NCBI GenBank assembly: GCA_001897535.1
Contig: MKTC01000031.1
Location: 248,473-312,472, forward strand
Source of the DNA: Bacteroidetes bacterium 37-13
Lineage (GTDB): Bacteria > Bacteroidota > Bacteroidia > Chitinophagales > LD1
Direction of reading: 5' to 3'
Length of the DNA: 64,000 nt
This document shows, in pieces, positions 17,811-26,961 of the stretch. The notes below the pieces were generated by a model, which did not search any database, was not told where the DNA came from, and worked only from the letters and a program-made list of their open reading frames with translations. The position numbers and the translations under genes were made by a program. Every line of letters starts with the position of its first letter. Position 1 is the stretch's first letter.

Positions 17811-18608
17811 TTACAAAGATGAGGTTCTGCCGCCATCAACAGGAATATTTATTCCGGTGATGTAAGCGGCTGCGGGGCTACATAAAAAGGCAACTGCTGC
17901 TGCAATTTCTTCGGGTTTGCCAAAGCGCTTCATTGGAATTTCATCTTGCATTTTTTGTGAAATATCTTCTGCTGCAACTTTTGCCGTATTGCTTTTGTTT
18001 TCAATAATCTGTTTTAAACGTCCTGTTTCCGTAGCACCCGGCAATACATTGTTTACGGTGATGCCAAATGCTGCGGTTTCGTTGGCTAAAGTTTTTGCCC
18101 AGTTGGCAACTGCCGCACGAATGGTGTTGCTAACTCCTAAATTGGGAAGCGGTTGTTTTACTGAAGTAGAAATAATATTTACAATTCTACCGAAAGCAGC
18201 TTGTTTCATATCGTTTAAAAAGAGCTGCGCTAAAATGTGATTGCAGATTAAATGTGCTTCAAACGCTTTTATAAATTCAGTTTCTGCGGCATCGGTAATT
18301 TTTCCCGAAGGCGGACCTCCGGTATTATTGATAAGAATATGATACTGCTTAGCCGTTTTTTTTTGGTGGCGTTCAACAGCGGCTTTTAATTTTTCGGGTT
18401 GGCTGTTATCTACAACTACGTAATCGTGCTTTTGTTCACTTTTGCTAATAAAACTTAGGTCAATCAGGTTTTGCATTAACTCAGTTTCGGTTCTTCCCGA
18501 AAAAGTAATGTTAGCACCTAATTTTGCCAATTCAATTGCAACAGCTTTTCCTATGCCCTTACTGCTGCCGCCAACGTAAGCGTTTTTGCCGCTTAAATCC
18601 AAATTCAT
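17811..18608 (-). CDS. short-chain dehydrogenase/reductase family protein with altered catalytic site
   Basis: A 265-residue Rossmann protein. The cofactor loop is GGSSKGIG (13-20) in place of TGxxxGIG, NNTGG stands for NNAGG (94-98), and the C-terminal [14 protein letters not shown] and [11 protein letters not shown] are typical. Where classical members have YxxxK, this one has SNTIR: Ser160 replaces the Tyr and Arg164 the Lys. Oxidoreductase activity by the normal mechanism is therefore doubtful, although relatives with the same change exist as a branch of the family, from memory. The start codon directly follows the stop of the upstream phosphatase gene, so the two are coupled. Confidence 0.85.
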   Translation of the reverse strand: MNLDLSGKNAYVGGSSKGIGKAVAIELAKLGANITFSGRTETELMQNLIDLSFISKSEQKHDYVVVDNSQPEKLKAAVERHQKKTAKQYHILINNTGGPPSGKITDAAETEFIKAFEAHLICNHILAQLFLNDMKQAAFGRIVNIISTSVKQPLPNLGVSNTIRAAVANWAKTLANETAAFGITVNNVLPGATETGRLKQIIENKSNTAKVAAEDISQKMQDEIPMKRFGKPEEIAAAVAFLCSPAAAYITGINIPVDGGRTSSL

Positions 18609-20303
18609 TTAATCTACTTTAAATAAGCGCTCAAACGAGGCACTTTTCCCTTCGTTAATTTTCACGATATATTCTCCTTTTGAGAGATGTAATGCATCGG
18701 AATTTATTTCTATACTGTGTTCACCTTCGTTAAATGAGCTATTACTTAGTACGCGGCTCATTTTTCCATCGGTGCTGAATAATTCAATATTTAAAGCCAT
18801 AGGTTTTGAAAGCGTGAAAGAAAGGGTTGCATTTTTTGCAAACGGATTCGGAAATACTTTTGCATCACTGATAGAAGATGTGATGCTGTTGATGTTTTTT
18901 ATTCCGGTTACAGATTGCTTTTTAATGGTAAATTCATCTTTTACTACGTTGTTTGAAGTTAAGTATCTACCGGTTAATTTGTTGCCGTCAATATCAATAA
19001 TAAACGAACCACACACGCCAGTTCCTCCATCCCAATAAAACATTGCAGGATGTGGGCTTCCGTTGTAAAATAGTGCTTTATTGGCAGCTACATCGCTTCC
19101 GCTATTTCCACAAACAACATAAACAGTTCCTTCGTTTGGCTTTGTGCCATCGGTATATTTTATGTAGGCTTCACCTAATGATTCTTTGCCGCTTGTGCCG
19201 TTTACAACATTTGTTTGTGCATTAAATGTTGCAGCAGTGCCTGTAAGTCCTTTAAGTAAGTAAGAGCGTTCAAAAGCATGGCTGTGTCCGTTCACAACTA
19301 AATCTACTCCATATTGTTCTAAAATTGGAGTTATTTTTTCGCGAATGGCTTTCATGTATATTTCATAAAATAAATCAGAATCGTGCGAGCCTTTTGTGTA
19401 AGGCGGTTGATGCCAGTAAGCAATAACCCAAGGTTGTGTATTTTTAGATAAATCGTCTTTAAGCCATTGTATCATTGGCGAAGTTGAAGCACCGTTGGTG
19501 TAAGCACCAATCCAGTCGTAAGCTGCGGTTGGGGAGCCTAATTCGGAGTTTAGCGAAATAAAGTGTGCATTGCCATAATCGAAAGAGTAATAATTTTCTA
19601 AAGTAGATGGTTCACCACCGGCTTCGCCTTGTTGTGGAGCTGTGATAATACTGTAATAAGGGCCTTTGTGTTGGCGCGGATCTTGCTGGCAAGGAATGCC
19701 GCAAACAGAGTTGTAGTCGTGGTTTCCGGGGCTTGGATAAAAGTGCATGAACTTAAAAATATCACCATAGGCATAGTACTGTTCAAATACTTTTGCTTGG
19801 TAATCAGAATCGGCACCATCTTGGTACGCATTATCGCCTAACCAAATCCACACGTCTGTTTCTTTATCTTTTGAATAATTCAAATAAGCATCGCGCGTTA
19901 GCCTTTGGCCATCGTTTCCTTTACCGAAATCTCCGGTTGCCCAAACGCGGATTGGTTGTACTGTTCCGGCTACGGGAGCAGTTCTAAACCAGTGTGCAGT
20001 ATCCGGTCCGCTTAGTACATTTCCTCCTGATTCTATTTTATAGAAATATTTAGTGTAAGGTGATAAGTTCTTTAATTCTACATCATGGTCGTTTTCCAAT
20101 GTAGAAACAGTTGCGGTTAAATTCAAATTGTTTAAATCTGTTCCGTAATAAACCTTAGCATCTAAAGAATCGGCAGTGCGCCATCTAATGTTCATGCTAT
20201 TAGGAGTCTTTTTTTGTTGGTATGGACCTCTGAGCAACTGTTGCGCCTCAGTAATATATCCTAAAAAGCTGAATGTAAAAATTAGAAAGTACAGTTTTTT
20301 CAT
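18609..20303 (-). CDS. T9SS-exported purple acid phosphatase-like metallophosphoesterase
   Basis: A 564-residue secreted enzyme. Signal peptide (about 1-20), an N-terminal fibronectin-III-like domain of the purple acid phosphatase type (GPYQQKKTPNSMNIRWRTAD), then the metallophosphoesterase blocks ATGDFG, WLGDNAYQDG, PGNHDYN, YWHQPPY and GHSHAFERSY, which supply the two-metal site. Residues from about 485 (ISDAKVFPNPFAKNATLSF to SFERLFKVD) form a type A T9SS sorting domain, so the protein should be carried across the outer membrane and be cell-surface bound or released. Likely role: releasing phosphate from organic phosphoesters. First gene of an operon with the SDR gene. Confidence 0.93.
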   Translation of the reverse strand: MKKLYFLIFTFSFLGYITEAQQLLRGPYQQKKTPNSMNIRWRTADSLDAKVYYGTDLNNLNLTATVSTLENDHDVELKNLSPYTKYFYKIESGGNVLSGPDTAHWFRTAPVAGTVQPIRVWATGDFGKGNDGQRLTRDAYLNYSKDKETDVWIWLGDNAYQDGADSDYQAKVFEQYYAYGDIFKFMHFYPSPGNHDYNSVCGIPCQQDPRQHKGPYYSIITAPQQGEAGGEPSTLENYYSFDYGNAHFISLNSELGSPTAAYDWIGAYTNGASTSPMIQWLKDDLSKNTQPWVIAYWHQPPYTKGSHDSDLFYEIYMKAIREKITPILEQYGVDLVVNGHSHAFERSYLLKGLTGTAATFNAQTNVVNGTSGKESLGEAYIKYTDGTKPNEGTVYVVCGNSGSDVAANKALFYNGSPHPAMFYWDGGTGVCGSFIIDIDGNKLTGRYLTSNNVVKDEFTIKKQSVTGIKNINSITSSISDAKVFPNPFAKNATLSFTLSKPMALNIELFSTDGKMSRVLSNSSFNEGEHSIEINSDALHLSKGEYIVKINEGKSASFERLFKVD

Positions 20304-20451
20304 GTCTGTTTGTTTTGAATTGTAAAACTAAAAATCTACTTGAATTATTTTGTTAAAAATATATTGAGGCTAAACTTCAAAAATAAGAAAATCCTGTTTT
20401 CGTCATGTTTGTGAAGGTTTAATTTATTATTGCACCTCAATTTTTTAGAAA

Positions 20452-21561
20452 ATGGTAGAACAAAAAATACTACAAAAATATGCTGCACTTTTAGTGAATT
20501 ATTGCTTGGAAGTGAAGGCAAATGAAACAGTTTATATTTCTTCGAGCTATTTGGCTGAGCCATTGCTGAAAGAGGTAGTAAAAGAAGTGTACAAGGCAGG
20601 AGGAAATCCGGCACTGAATATAGAGTTAAATTTAGGCGATGCCAATGTTTTAAAGTTGGGCGAAAAACAACAGTTGGAGTGGGTGAATCCAATGCGCAAA
20701 GTGGCTTTTGAAACTTTTGATTGCTACTTGAATATTCGCGCACCTTTTGCGAAAGGCGATGATGAGCAAGAGCCGGTTGATAATGAGAAATTCAAAATTT
20801 TTCAAGAAGCACAAAAAGAGTTGAATAATCTTTATTTTGAGCGAACCGGAAATGGAAGCATGAGGCGTTGCTTGTGCCAATATCCTACTTTGGCAGGAGC
20901 AGAAGATGCAGAAATGAGTTTGGAGGAATACGAAAAATTTGTATTCCAATCATGCTATTTATACGATGAAAATCCGGTTGAAAAATGGTTGGAAGTGCGA
21001 CAAAATCAAGCAGCTTATGTGGAGCGTTTAAATCGTGCCAAAAACGTGCATTACAAAGGTCCGAATATTGATATTCAGTTTTCGGTAGAAGGTAGAAAAT
21101 GGATGAACAGCGATGGCAGAGCCAACATGCCAAGTGGCGAAGTGTTTTCTGCTCCGGTAGAAGACAGCGTAAACGGGAAAGTGTATTTTTCTTACCCGGG
21201 AATTTATATGGGAAAAGATGTAGAAGGTGTTTCGCTCGAAGTAAAAAATGGAGAAATAATTTCGTGGAAAGCCGAAAAAGGACAAGATGTGTTAGATAAA
21301 GTATTTTCTATTCCGGGCGCAAAGTTTTTTGGCGAGGTAGCTGTGGGAACCAACTTCAATATCCAACGCACCACCCGCAATATTTTATTCGATGAAAAAA
21401 TAGGCGGCAGCATACACATGGCAGTAGGGCAAAGCTATAAGCAGTGTGGCGGCAAAAACGAAAGCACCATTCACTGGGATATGATTACCGATATGAAAAA
21501 TGGCGGTGAAATTTTTGCCGATGGGGAATTGATATATAAAGATGGGAGATTTTTGGTGTAG
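20452..21561 (+). CDS. M29 family aminopeptidase
   Basis: A 369-residue cytosolic metallo-aminopeptidase. The M29 metal ligands and catalytic residues can be read in order: Glu in MPSGEVFSAPVEDS, Glu in FFGEVAVGTN, Tyr/His in GGSIHMAVGQSY, and His-Asp in STIHWDMITD. Length is within the family range (about 360-410). The enzyme removes N-terminal residues from peptides with a dinuclear metal centre. It is divergent from the phosphatase operon. A weak promoter candidate is TATTATTG about 20 nt before the start. Confidence 0.93.
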   Translation: MVEQKILQKYAALLVNYCLEVKANETVYISSSYLAEPLLKEVVKEVYKAGGNPALNIELNLGDANVLKLGEKQQLEWVNPMRKVAFETFDCYLNIRAPFAKGDDEQEPVDNEKFKIFQEAQKELNNLYFERTGNGSMRRCLCQYPTLAGAEDAEMSLEEYEKFVFQSCYLYDENPVEKWLEVRQNQAAYVERLNRAKNVHYKGPNIDIQFSVEGRKWMNSDGRANMPSGEVFSAPVEDSVNGKVYFSYPGIYMGKDVEGVSLEVKNGEIISWKAEKGQDVLDKVFSIPGAKFFGEVAVGTNFNIQRTTRNILFDEKIGGSIHMAVGQSYKQCGGKNESTIHWDMITDMKNGGEIFADGELIYKDGRFLV

Positions 21562-21608
21562 GGGAAAGTAGTGGTTTTAGAAACTGCTGCTAAGTTACTT
21601 TTTAAGTT

Positions 21609-22097
21609 TTGCTATTTGCTCAAAGAAGTATTCTCCGTATAATACATATTACTCAGAAATATTATCCTCATTTACCCGAAGAAGAATGCGAGTATCATTA
21701 CAATTTTGCATTAGGAATATGCAGTTTTGCCGAGAAAAAATATTATGAAGCTGCACAATATTTTGAGCAGGTATACACCAATAAAAAGATTCAGTTTATT
21801 CATATTAACAGGCGTTGGGGTTTTATGAGCCGTTACCACTATTTAAGCAATAAAACTATTCTTTTCAATTATTTGGATAGTTGGCGCAAACAGTTGTCTG
21901 CTATTAGTTCAGAACACTCTAATGCAGCCCAACAAATAAAACTCTTTATTTCATTTGCAAATAAGCTTTTAAAAGCAAACCTGCCTGCTGAAAAAAAGAA
22001 ATTGCTTACAGCATTGCAACAACAAAAGCACTTTGCCGGAAAAGACTGGATTGAAGGCGAATTGGCATCTCCTAAAAGAAAACCTGCCAAAATATAA
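21609..22097 (+). pseudogene. probable C-terminal remnant of a larger Bacteroidota protein
   Basis: An open frame of 162 codons with only a TTG as possible start and stops just upstream in the same frame. The content looks like the C-terminal end of a helical-repeat protein: YHYNFALGICSFAEKKYYEA, then AAQYFEQVYTNKKIQF and FISFANKLLKANLPAEKKK. I recall Bacteroidota proteins of several hundred residues that end in this manner, which makes this a truncated stub, but a real small gene is possible. The stop codon is at the foot of a perfect hairpin (22098-22122). Confidence 0.45.
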
Positions 22098-22122
22098 ATG
22101 GCAGACCTGCAAAGTCTGCCAT
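22098..22122. repeat. perfect hairpin, possible terminator or REP-like unit
   Basis: Arms ATGGCAGAC (22098-22106) and GTCTGCCAT (22114-22122) around a 7-nt loop, starting at the base after the stop codon of the remnant gene. There is no T-run behind it, so it is not a standard intrinsic terminator; a dispersed hairpin repeat is equally possible. Confidence 0.6.
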
Positions 22123-22143
22123 TGCGATAAATAAATCCTTTAG

Positions 22144-22458
22144 TTAAAGATTAAACCTTTCTGCGTAAGACGTTTTTGTAGTTGTTACTTTCACAATGTA
22201 GTTGCCGGAGCCAAGTGTAGAAACATCGGTACTGCAGCTATAAACACCACTATATTCCTGAGTGAGCAATAAACTCCAACTTAAAGTATAAACTTCCACT
22301 TTGGTAATACTTCCTGAATAAGAATCGCTGGTTGAAAATAATACTTTTTCTTGTTCATAAATATCAATTACACGCTTAGAACTTGCAGCCGGTTTTTCGG
22401 CTGTAGCAAATTGAAACAGCATGGCAATGCCCAAAAGGCTTAAAAGAAACTTTTTCAT
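22144..22458 (-). CDS. small secreted protein with T9SS-like C-terminal fold
   Basis: A 104-residue protein with a signal peptide (MKKFLLSLLGIAMLFQFATA). The mature part has the strand pattern of type A sorting domains: ITKVEVYTLSWSLLLTQEYS, then LGSGNYIVKVTTTKTSYAER and FNL. It is almost nothing but such a domain, so it is either a minimal T9SS cargo or a free-standing domain. A -7 element TACTTTTG lies about 40 nt upstream, inside a sequence element repeated at 36342-36385. Confidence 0.68.
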   Translation of the reverse strand: MKKFLLSLLGIAMLFQFATAEKPAASSKRVIDIYEQEKVLFSTSDSYSGSITKVEVYTLSWSLLLTQEYSGVYSCSTDVSTLGSGNYIVKVTTTKTSYAERFNL

Positions 22459-22483
22459 AACGAATTGTTTTTGGTTATTAAAT

Positions 22484-22526
22484 AGGCTTAAGACTAGACA
22501 AAAGTATAAATTTGTTCTGAAATGCT
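22484..22526 (-). repeat. promoter-containing element shared with 36342-36385
   Basis: Read on the minus strand, the first 29 nt are identical to the start of the element at 36342, and similarity continues to AAGCCT. The block contains TACTTTTG (22499-22506), a TAnnTTTG match, placed to transcribe the small secreted protein gene at 22144-22458. The second copy has no intact gene behind it. Confidence 0.65.
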
Positions 22527-22692
22527 ACGGCAGGTAATTATTGCCGAAAAAAAGTTCAACAAAATATTTGAAACACCAACCCCAAGCACTGCTGCTGTTT
22601 CAGTTAACTTTAACCACACAGAATTTATAGAGCGATGCAAAACTTATCTTAGTCGCTGAGGTTTTTATATTTACGCCCAATAAGTATAAAAT

Positions 22693-23871
22693 ATGAGAAC
22701 AGACCAATACCAACATCACGATTATTATTTAGTTGATGATTTGCTAACCACAGAGCAAAAGCTCATTCGCGAAACGGTGCGCGCATGGGTAAAAAAAGAG
22801 CTTAGTCCAATTATTGAAGATTATGCCCAGCGGGCAGAATTTCCAAAACATATAGTAAAAGGCTTGGGCGAAATTGGTGCTTTTGGTCCCAATATTCCAG
22901 CAGAATACGGAGGCGGAGGGTTAGATGAAATTACCTACGGAATTATTATGCAGGAATTAGAGCGCTGCGATTCAGGAATTCGCTCTACCGCTTCGGTGCA
23001 AGGCTCGTTGGTAATGTATCCTATTTACAAATACGGCAGCGAAGAACAGCGAAAAAAATACTTACCCAAGCTGGCGAAAGGAGAGTGGTTTGGCTGTTTC
23101 GGATTAACCGAACCCAACCACGGCAGCAACCCGGGAGGCATGGAAACTACTATAAAAGAAGAGGGCGATTACTATATTTTGAATGGTGCAAAAACATGGA
23201 TTTCTAATGCGCCTTATGCTGATATTGCGGTAGTTTGGGCAAAGAACGAAGCAGGAAAAATAAAAGGTTTAGTAGTGGAACGCGGCATGGAAGGATTTAC
23301 TACGCCAACCATTCACGGTAAATGGAGTTTACGCGCTTCTACCACAGGCGAATTGGTTTTTAATAATGTGAAAGTTCCCAAAGAAAATATTTTGCCTAAT
23401 GTGGAAGGATTAAAAGGTCCGCTTGGCTGCCTTTCGAGTGCGCGCTACGGAATTGCGTGGGGTGCAATCGGTGCCGCTTTAGATTGCTATGACACGGCTC
23501 TACGCTATGCAAAAGAACGTGTTCAGTTTGGCAAGCCGATAGCACAGTTTCAGCTTCAACAAAAAAAATTAGCCGAAATGATTACCGAAATTACTAAGGC
23601 ACAACTATTGGTTTGGCGCTTAGGGACTTTAAAAAACGAAGGAAAAGCCACACCGACACAAATAAGCATGGCAAAGCGAAACAGTTGCGAAATAGCATTG
23701 AATATTGCCCGCGAGTCGCGCCAAATTTTAGGAGGAATGGGCATTGTGGGCGAATACCCGATTATGCGCCACTTAATGAATTTGGAAACTGTGATAACTT
23801 ACGAAGGAACACACGATATTCATTTGCTTATTACAGGGCACGATGTTACGGGATTGAATGCTTTTCATTGA
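22693..23871 (+). CDS. acyl-CoA dehydrogenase, glutaryl-CoA dehydrogenase-like
   Basis: A 392-residue flavoprotein. The signatures CFGLTEPNHGSNPGGMET (FAD and substrate), GLVVERGMEGFTTPTIHGKW, LSSARYGIAWGAIGAALDCY and the C-terminal TVITYEGTHDIHLL, whose Glu is the expected catalytic base, fit the glutaryl-CoA dehydrogenase branch, which oxidises and decarboxylates glutaryl-CoA to crotonyl-CoA in lysine and tryptophan breakdown. Electrons go to ETF. No other gene of that pathway is adjacent. Substrate assigned by family resemblance only. Confidence 0.88.
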   Translation: MRTDQYQHHDYYLVDDLLTTEQKLIRETVRAWVKKELSPIIEDYAQRAEFPKHIVKGLGEIGAFGPNIPAEYGGGGLDEITYGIIMQELERCDSGIRSTASVQGSLVMYPIYKYGSEEQRKKYLPKLAKGEWFGCFGLTEPNHGSNPGGMETTIKEEGDYYILNGAKTWISNAPYADIAVVWAKNEAGKIKGLVVERGMEGFTTPTIHGKWSLRASTTGELVFNNVKVPKENILPNVEGLKGPLGCLSSARYGIAWGAIGAALDCYDTALRYAKERVQFGKPIAQFQLQQKKLAEMITEITKAQLLVWRLGTLKNEGKATPTQISMAKRNSCEIALNIARESRQILGGMGIVGEYPIMRHLMNLETVITYEGTHDIHLLITGHDVTGLNAFH

Positions 23872-23924
23872 TTATATTTTAGGAGAAAAACACTTACAAC
23901 ACAAATTTTCAAACAGAATATAAT

Positions 23925-25205
23925 ATGGATCGCTGGACCGGACTTCTTGGAATTGCTGTAATATTAGGCATTGCCTTTCTTTTTTCTGCTAACCGAAAAG
24001 CCATTAACTACCGCTTGGTTTTAAGTGGTTTGGCAATTCAATTATGCTTAGCACTTTTTATACTAAAAACAAGCCCGGGCGAAGCGCTTTTTGCTAGGGC
24101 AGGAGCTTTCATTACGCGGCTTTTAAACTTTGCCGATAAAGGCGGTGAATTTGTATTTGGCGGCTTAATGCGACCAGATTTACTCAAGCCGATTTTTGGC
24201 GATCAATATTCGTTTTTATTCATGTTTAAAATTATGCCTACCATTATTTTTGTAGCAGTATTGGTAAGTATGAGTTATCATTTAGGCATTATGCAAAGAG
24301 TGGTAAGTTTTATTGCAAGAATTGTTCATGCGCTTATGCGCGTGAGCGGCAGCGAAGCATTAAGCAATGTGGCTTCGGCATTTGTGGGCCAGGTAGAAGC
24401 GCAAATTATGATTAAACCATATCTAAATAGTATGACAAAGAGCGAACTGCTTGCAAGCATGGCGGGTAGCATGGCTTGTATTGCGGGTGGTGTGATGGCA
24501 GTTTATATTTCGATGGGCGTGCCCGCTTCTTATTTGTTGGCAGCAAGTATTATGGCTGCTCCGGCTGCTTTGGTAATTTCAAAAATTGTGTTGCCCGAAA
24601 CAGAAGAAAGCGCAACAAAAGGTGCTGTAAAATTAGAAGTAAAAAAAGTACACGCGAATTTGTTAGATGCCATTTCGCACGGTGCAGGCGATGGTTTAAA
24701 AGTGAGTTTAAATGTAATTGCGATGCTAATCGGTTTTATTGCTTTAATAGCTTTGGCAGATGCATTTTTGGGCTGGAGTGGAAGAATGATTGGCTCTACA
24801 GGAATAAATTTTTTAAATATTGGTGTAGATATAAATCACTTGAGCTTAGATGAAGTTTTTGGTGCCGTATTTTCGCTTTTTGCTTATGTAATGGGCGTTC
24901 CTATTCAAGATATTGGCACGGTTGGTTCTTTATTGGGAACAAAAATGGTGATAAATGAATTTGTGGCTTATGCCAATATGAGCCCGATGATAGCGCAGCA
25001 AACACTTTCGCCTAAAGCAATAATGATTGCAAGTTTTGCATGTTGTGGATTTGCGAATTTTTCATCTATTGCCATACAAGTTGGCGGCATTGGTGAGCTT
25101 GCACCCGAGAGGCGGAAAGACCTAGCTAAATTAGGTTTTAGAGCTTTAATGTGCGGTACTTTAGCATCGTATTTGAATGCTACTATTGCAGGAATTTTAT
25201 TTTAA
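23925..25205 (+). CDS. CNT family nucleoside transporter (NupC-type)
   Basis: A 426-residue inner-membrane symporter with about ten hydrophobic segments. Concentrative nucleoside transporter signatures are clear: LSNVASAFVGQVEAQIMIKP, YLNSMTKSELLASMAGSMA, CIAGGVMAVYISMGVP and the C-terminal CCGFANFSSIAIQVGGIGEL. It brings in nucleosides with Na+ or H+. It lies 53 nt after the dehydrogenase gene and only 3 nt before murQ, so it shares a transcript with the latter. The tie to MurQ could reflect general salvage of nucleosides and cell-wall sugars. Confidence 0.94.
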   Translation: MDRWTGLLGIAVILGIAFLFSANRKAINYRLVLSGLAIQLCLALFILKTSPGEALFARAGAFITRLLNFADKGGEFVFGGLMRPDLLKPIFGDQYSFLFMFKIMPTIIFVAVLVSMSYHLGIMQRVVSFIARIVHALMRVSGSEALSNVASAFVGQVEAQIMIKPYLNSMTKSELLASMAGSMACIAGGVMAVYISMGVPASYLLAASIMAAPAALVISKIVLPETEESATKGAVKLEVKKVHANLLDAISHGAGDGLKVSLNVIAMLIGFIALIALADAFLGWSGRMIGSTGINFLNIGVDINHLSLDEVFGAVFSLFAYVMGVPIQDIGTVGSLLGTKMVINEFVAYANMSPMIAQQTLSPKAIMIASFACCGFANFSSIAIQVGGIGELAPERRKDLAKLGFRALMCGTLASYLNATIAGILF

Positions 25206-25208
25206 ACT

Positions 25209-26021
25209 ATGCCAATAATTAAGCATACAGAATCTGAATCGCATTACAACGATTTAGAAAAAATGACAACCACCGAGTTGTTGCAAAGCATTAACGCTGA
25301 AGATAAAACAGTTGCTTTTGCCGTAGAAAAGTCTATTCCTCAAATTGAAAAGTTAGTAGATGTAGCAGCCGATAAATTGCTTGCAGGTGGCAGGCTATTT
25401 TATCTCGGAGCCGGCACCAGCGGCAGGTTGGGAATTGTAGATGCAAGTGAGTGTCCGCCAACGTTTGGAGTGCCACAAGGTTTGGTAGTTGGTTTAATTG
25501 CAGGAGGCGATGCCGCTATTCGCAAAGCGGTGGAATTTGCTGAAGATAGCCAAGAGCAAGGTTGGAACGACTTATTGCATTACGAAATTTCATCTAAAGA
25601 TTTTGTGATAGGAATTGCAGCTTCGGGCACCACACCTTATGTGATTGGCGCTTTAAAAAAATGCAGAGAAGGGCATATTCTTACAGCTTGTATTACCTGC
25701 AATGAGCAAACACCTTTAGCTGCAGAAAGCGATTTTCCGGTTGAAGTGATTGTTGGTCCGGAGTTTGTAACCGGCAGCACCAGAATGAAAGCTGGAACAG
25801 CACAAAAATTAGTGCTGAATATGATTTCAACTTCGCTCATGATAAAACTCGGTAGGGTAGAGGGAAACAGAATGGTAAACATGCAACTTACCAACGACAA
25901 ACTTTTAGACAGAGGTACACGAATGATTCAAGAGGCACTTGGCTTTTCGTATGAAAAAAGTAAGGAGCTTTTACTACAATTTGGGAGCGTGAAAAGTGCT
26001 ATTGATAATAGCAAATCATAA
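25209..26021 (+). CDS. murQ: N-acetylmuramic acid 6-phosphate etherase
   Basis: Cleaves the lactyl ether of MurNAc-6-phosphate to give GlcNAc-6-phosphate and D-lactate in peptidoglycan recycling. A SIS-fold protein of 270 residues with LGAGTSGRLGIVDASECPPT and catalytic Glu81 and Glu112 in the places of Glu83 and Glu114 of the E. coli enzyme; GPEFVTGSTRMKAGTAQKLV follows. It is shorter at the C-terminus than the E. coli protein (298 residues) but the catalytic core is complete. It starts 3 nt behind the nucleoside transporter gene. The kinase or PTS that makes its substrate is not in the window. Confidence 0.95.
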   Translation: MPIIKHTESESHYNDLEKMTTTELLQSINAEDKTVAFAVEKSIPQIEKLVDVAADKLLAGGRLFYLGAGTSGRLGIVDASECPPTFGVPQGLVVGLIAGGDAAIRKAVEFAEDSQEQGWNDLLHYEISSKDFVIGIAASGTTPYVIGALKKCREGHILTACITCNEQTPLAAESDFPVEVIVGPEFVTGSTRMKAGTAQKLVLNMISTSLMIKLGRVEGNRMVNMQLTNDKLLDRGTRMIQEALGFSYEKSKELLLQFGSVKSAIDNSKS

Positions 26022-26116
26022 GTAAATAGCTTTTCTGGTAGCCCCAAAATATCAAGAAATATAGGCAACAATATTTAAGTTTTGTTGTGTTTAAATTGGG
26101 CTAATCTTGCGCTGAA

Positions 26117-26413
26117 ATGAATATACAAACACTCTTAAAAGTATTGCGGACTATTGCCATTTTAGAAGCTATTTCATGGATTGCATTGCTTGTTGCAATG
26201 TACTACAAATGGGTTTTAGGCGATACCACACACATGAATTTAATTGGTAGAATTCATGGGTTTATGTTTATAGGATTTGTGATAATGGTGTTGCTTGTTG
26301 GCTTTATGATGAAATGGAGAAAGCGCGAAATAGCTTGGAGTTTATTTTCTTCGTTGCCACCTTGCGGTACAATCGTTGCCGATATGGTAATCTTTAAAAA
26401 GTACGTAAAATAA
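26117..26413 (+). CDS. DUF3817 family membrane protein
   Basis: A 98-residue protein with three hydrophobic helices (about 8-28, 40-64, 74-92). The run ILEAISWIALLVAMYYKWVL and the segment NLIGRIHGFMFIGFVIMVLL with a central RIHG are typical of DUF3817. Function is not known for the family. It is convergent with the DoxX gene, 3 nt apart. A possible promoter TAATCTTG with one mismatch lies 9 nt before the start. Confidence 0.82.
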   Translation: MNIQTLLKVLRTIAILEAISWIALLVAMYYKWVLGDTTHMNLIGRIHGFMFIGFVIMVLLVGFMMKWRKREIAWSLFSSLPPCGTIVADMVIFKKYVK

Positions 26414-26416
26414 ATA

Positions 26417-26818
26417 TCAAAGCTTGTTTTTGCTGCTTAATAAATTATCAATAGAATAGTTGCCGCTTCCCAAAATCATAAGTAGAATATATCCGGTTAA
26501 ATAAAGCAGCGATAACTCTGGAAATTCACCTTTGCCAAGCATTACAAAAGTTGCAACTGCCATTGTGAAAAATAAAAAGAAAGAAACTATGCGCGTTTGA
26601 AATCCTATGAGAATAGAGATTGAACAGAGCGCTTCGGCAAAAACAACTAAATAAAAGGAAGGTACAACGCCAACACCAATTGGGTCAGCAAATTGAATTT
26701 CTGTGCCGGTAAAAAGTTTTTGGAGTTTTGGAAATCCATGCCCCAAAAACATGAGTAAAGAAATTCCTATTCTAAAAATTAGTAGCCCTAAGTTGTTATT
26801 AAAAATAATGCTTTTCAT
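26417..26818 (-). CDS. DoxX family membrane protein
   Basis: A 133-residue four-helix membrane protein: LLIFRIGISLLMFLGHGFPK in the first helix, FYLVVFAEALCSISILIGFQ in the second, then a TRIVSF turn and two further helices. DoxX-type proteins are linked to respiratory or redox complexes, but the role of short single-domain members like this is unclear. It is transcribed alone on the minus strand. Confidence 0.85.
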   Translation of the reverse strand: MKSIIFNNNLGLLIFRIGISLLMFLGHGFPKLQKLFTGTEIQFADPIGVGVVPSFYLVVFAEALCSISILIGFQTRIVSFFLFFTMAVATFVMLGKGEFPELSLLYLTGYILLMILGSGNYSIDNLLSSKNKL

Positions 26819-26887
26819 ATTTTTTGTAGTGTTAGTGTTTATACGAAAATGATTTTTAAAATAAATGGGAATTTTGCCGTATAATAC

Positions 26888-26905
26888 TCCCGATAGCTAT
26901 CGGGA
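26888..26905. repeat. 18-bp perfect palindrome
   Basis: TCCCGATAGCTATCGGGA is self-complementary over its whole length with no loop. It stands in the non-coding gap between the DoxX start (26818) and the pirin stop (26962). I recall the CCCGATAGCTATCGGG core as a common dispersed motif in Bacteroidota genomes; only one copy was noticed here. Confidence 0.7.
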
Positions 26906-26961
26906 TGATAGCCGTTTAGAACAATTTTATTGGTCTATTACGGATATCCTTTCGGTATTAG

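Noticed and set aside
20345..20743. 132-codon minus-strand open frame over the start of the M29 aminopeptidase gene
   Set aside because: It covers the promoter region and the N-terminal codons of a well-supported gene on the other strand.
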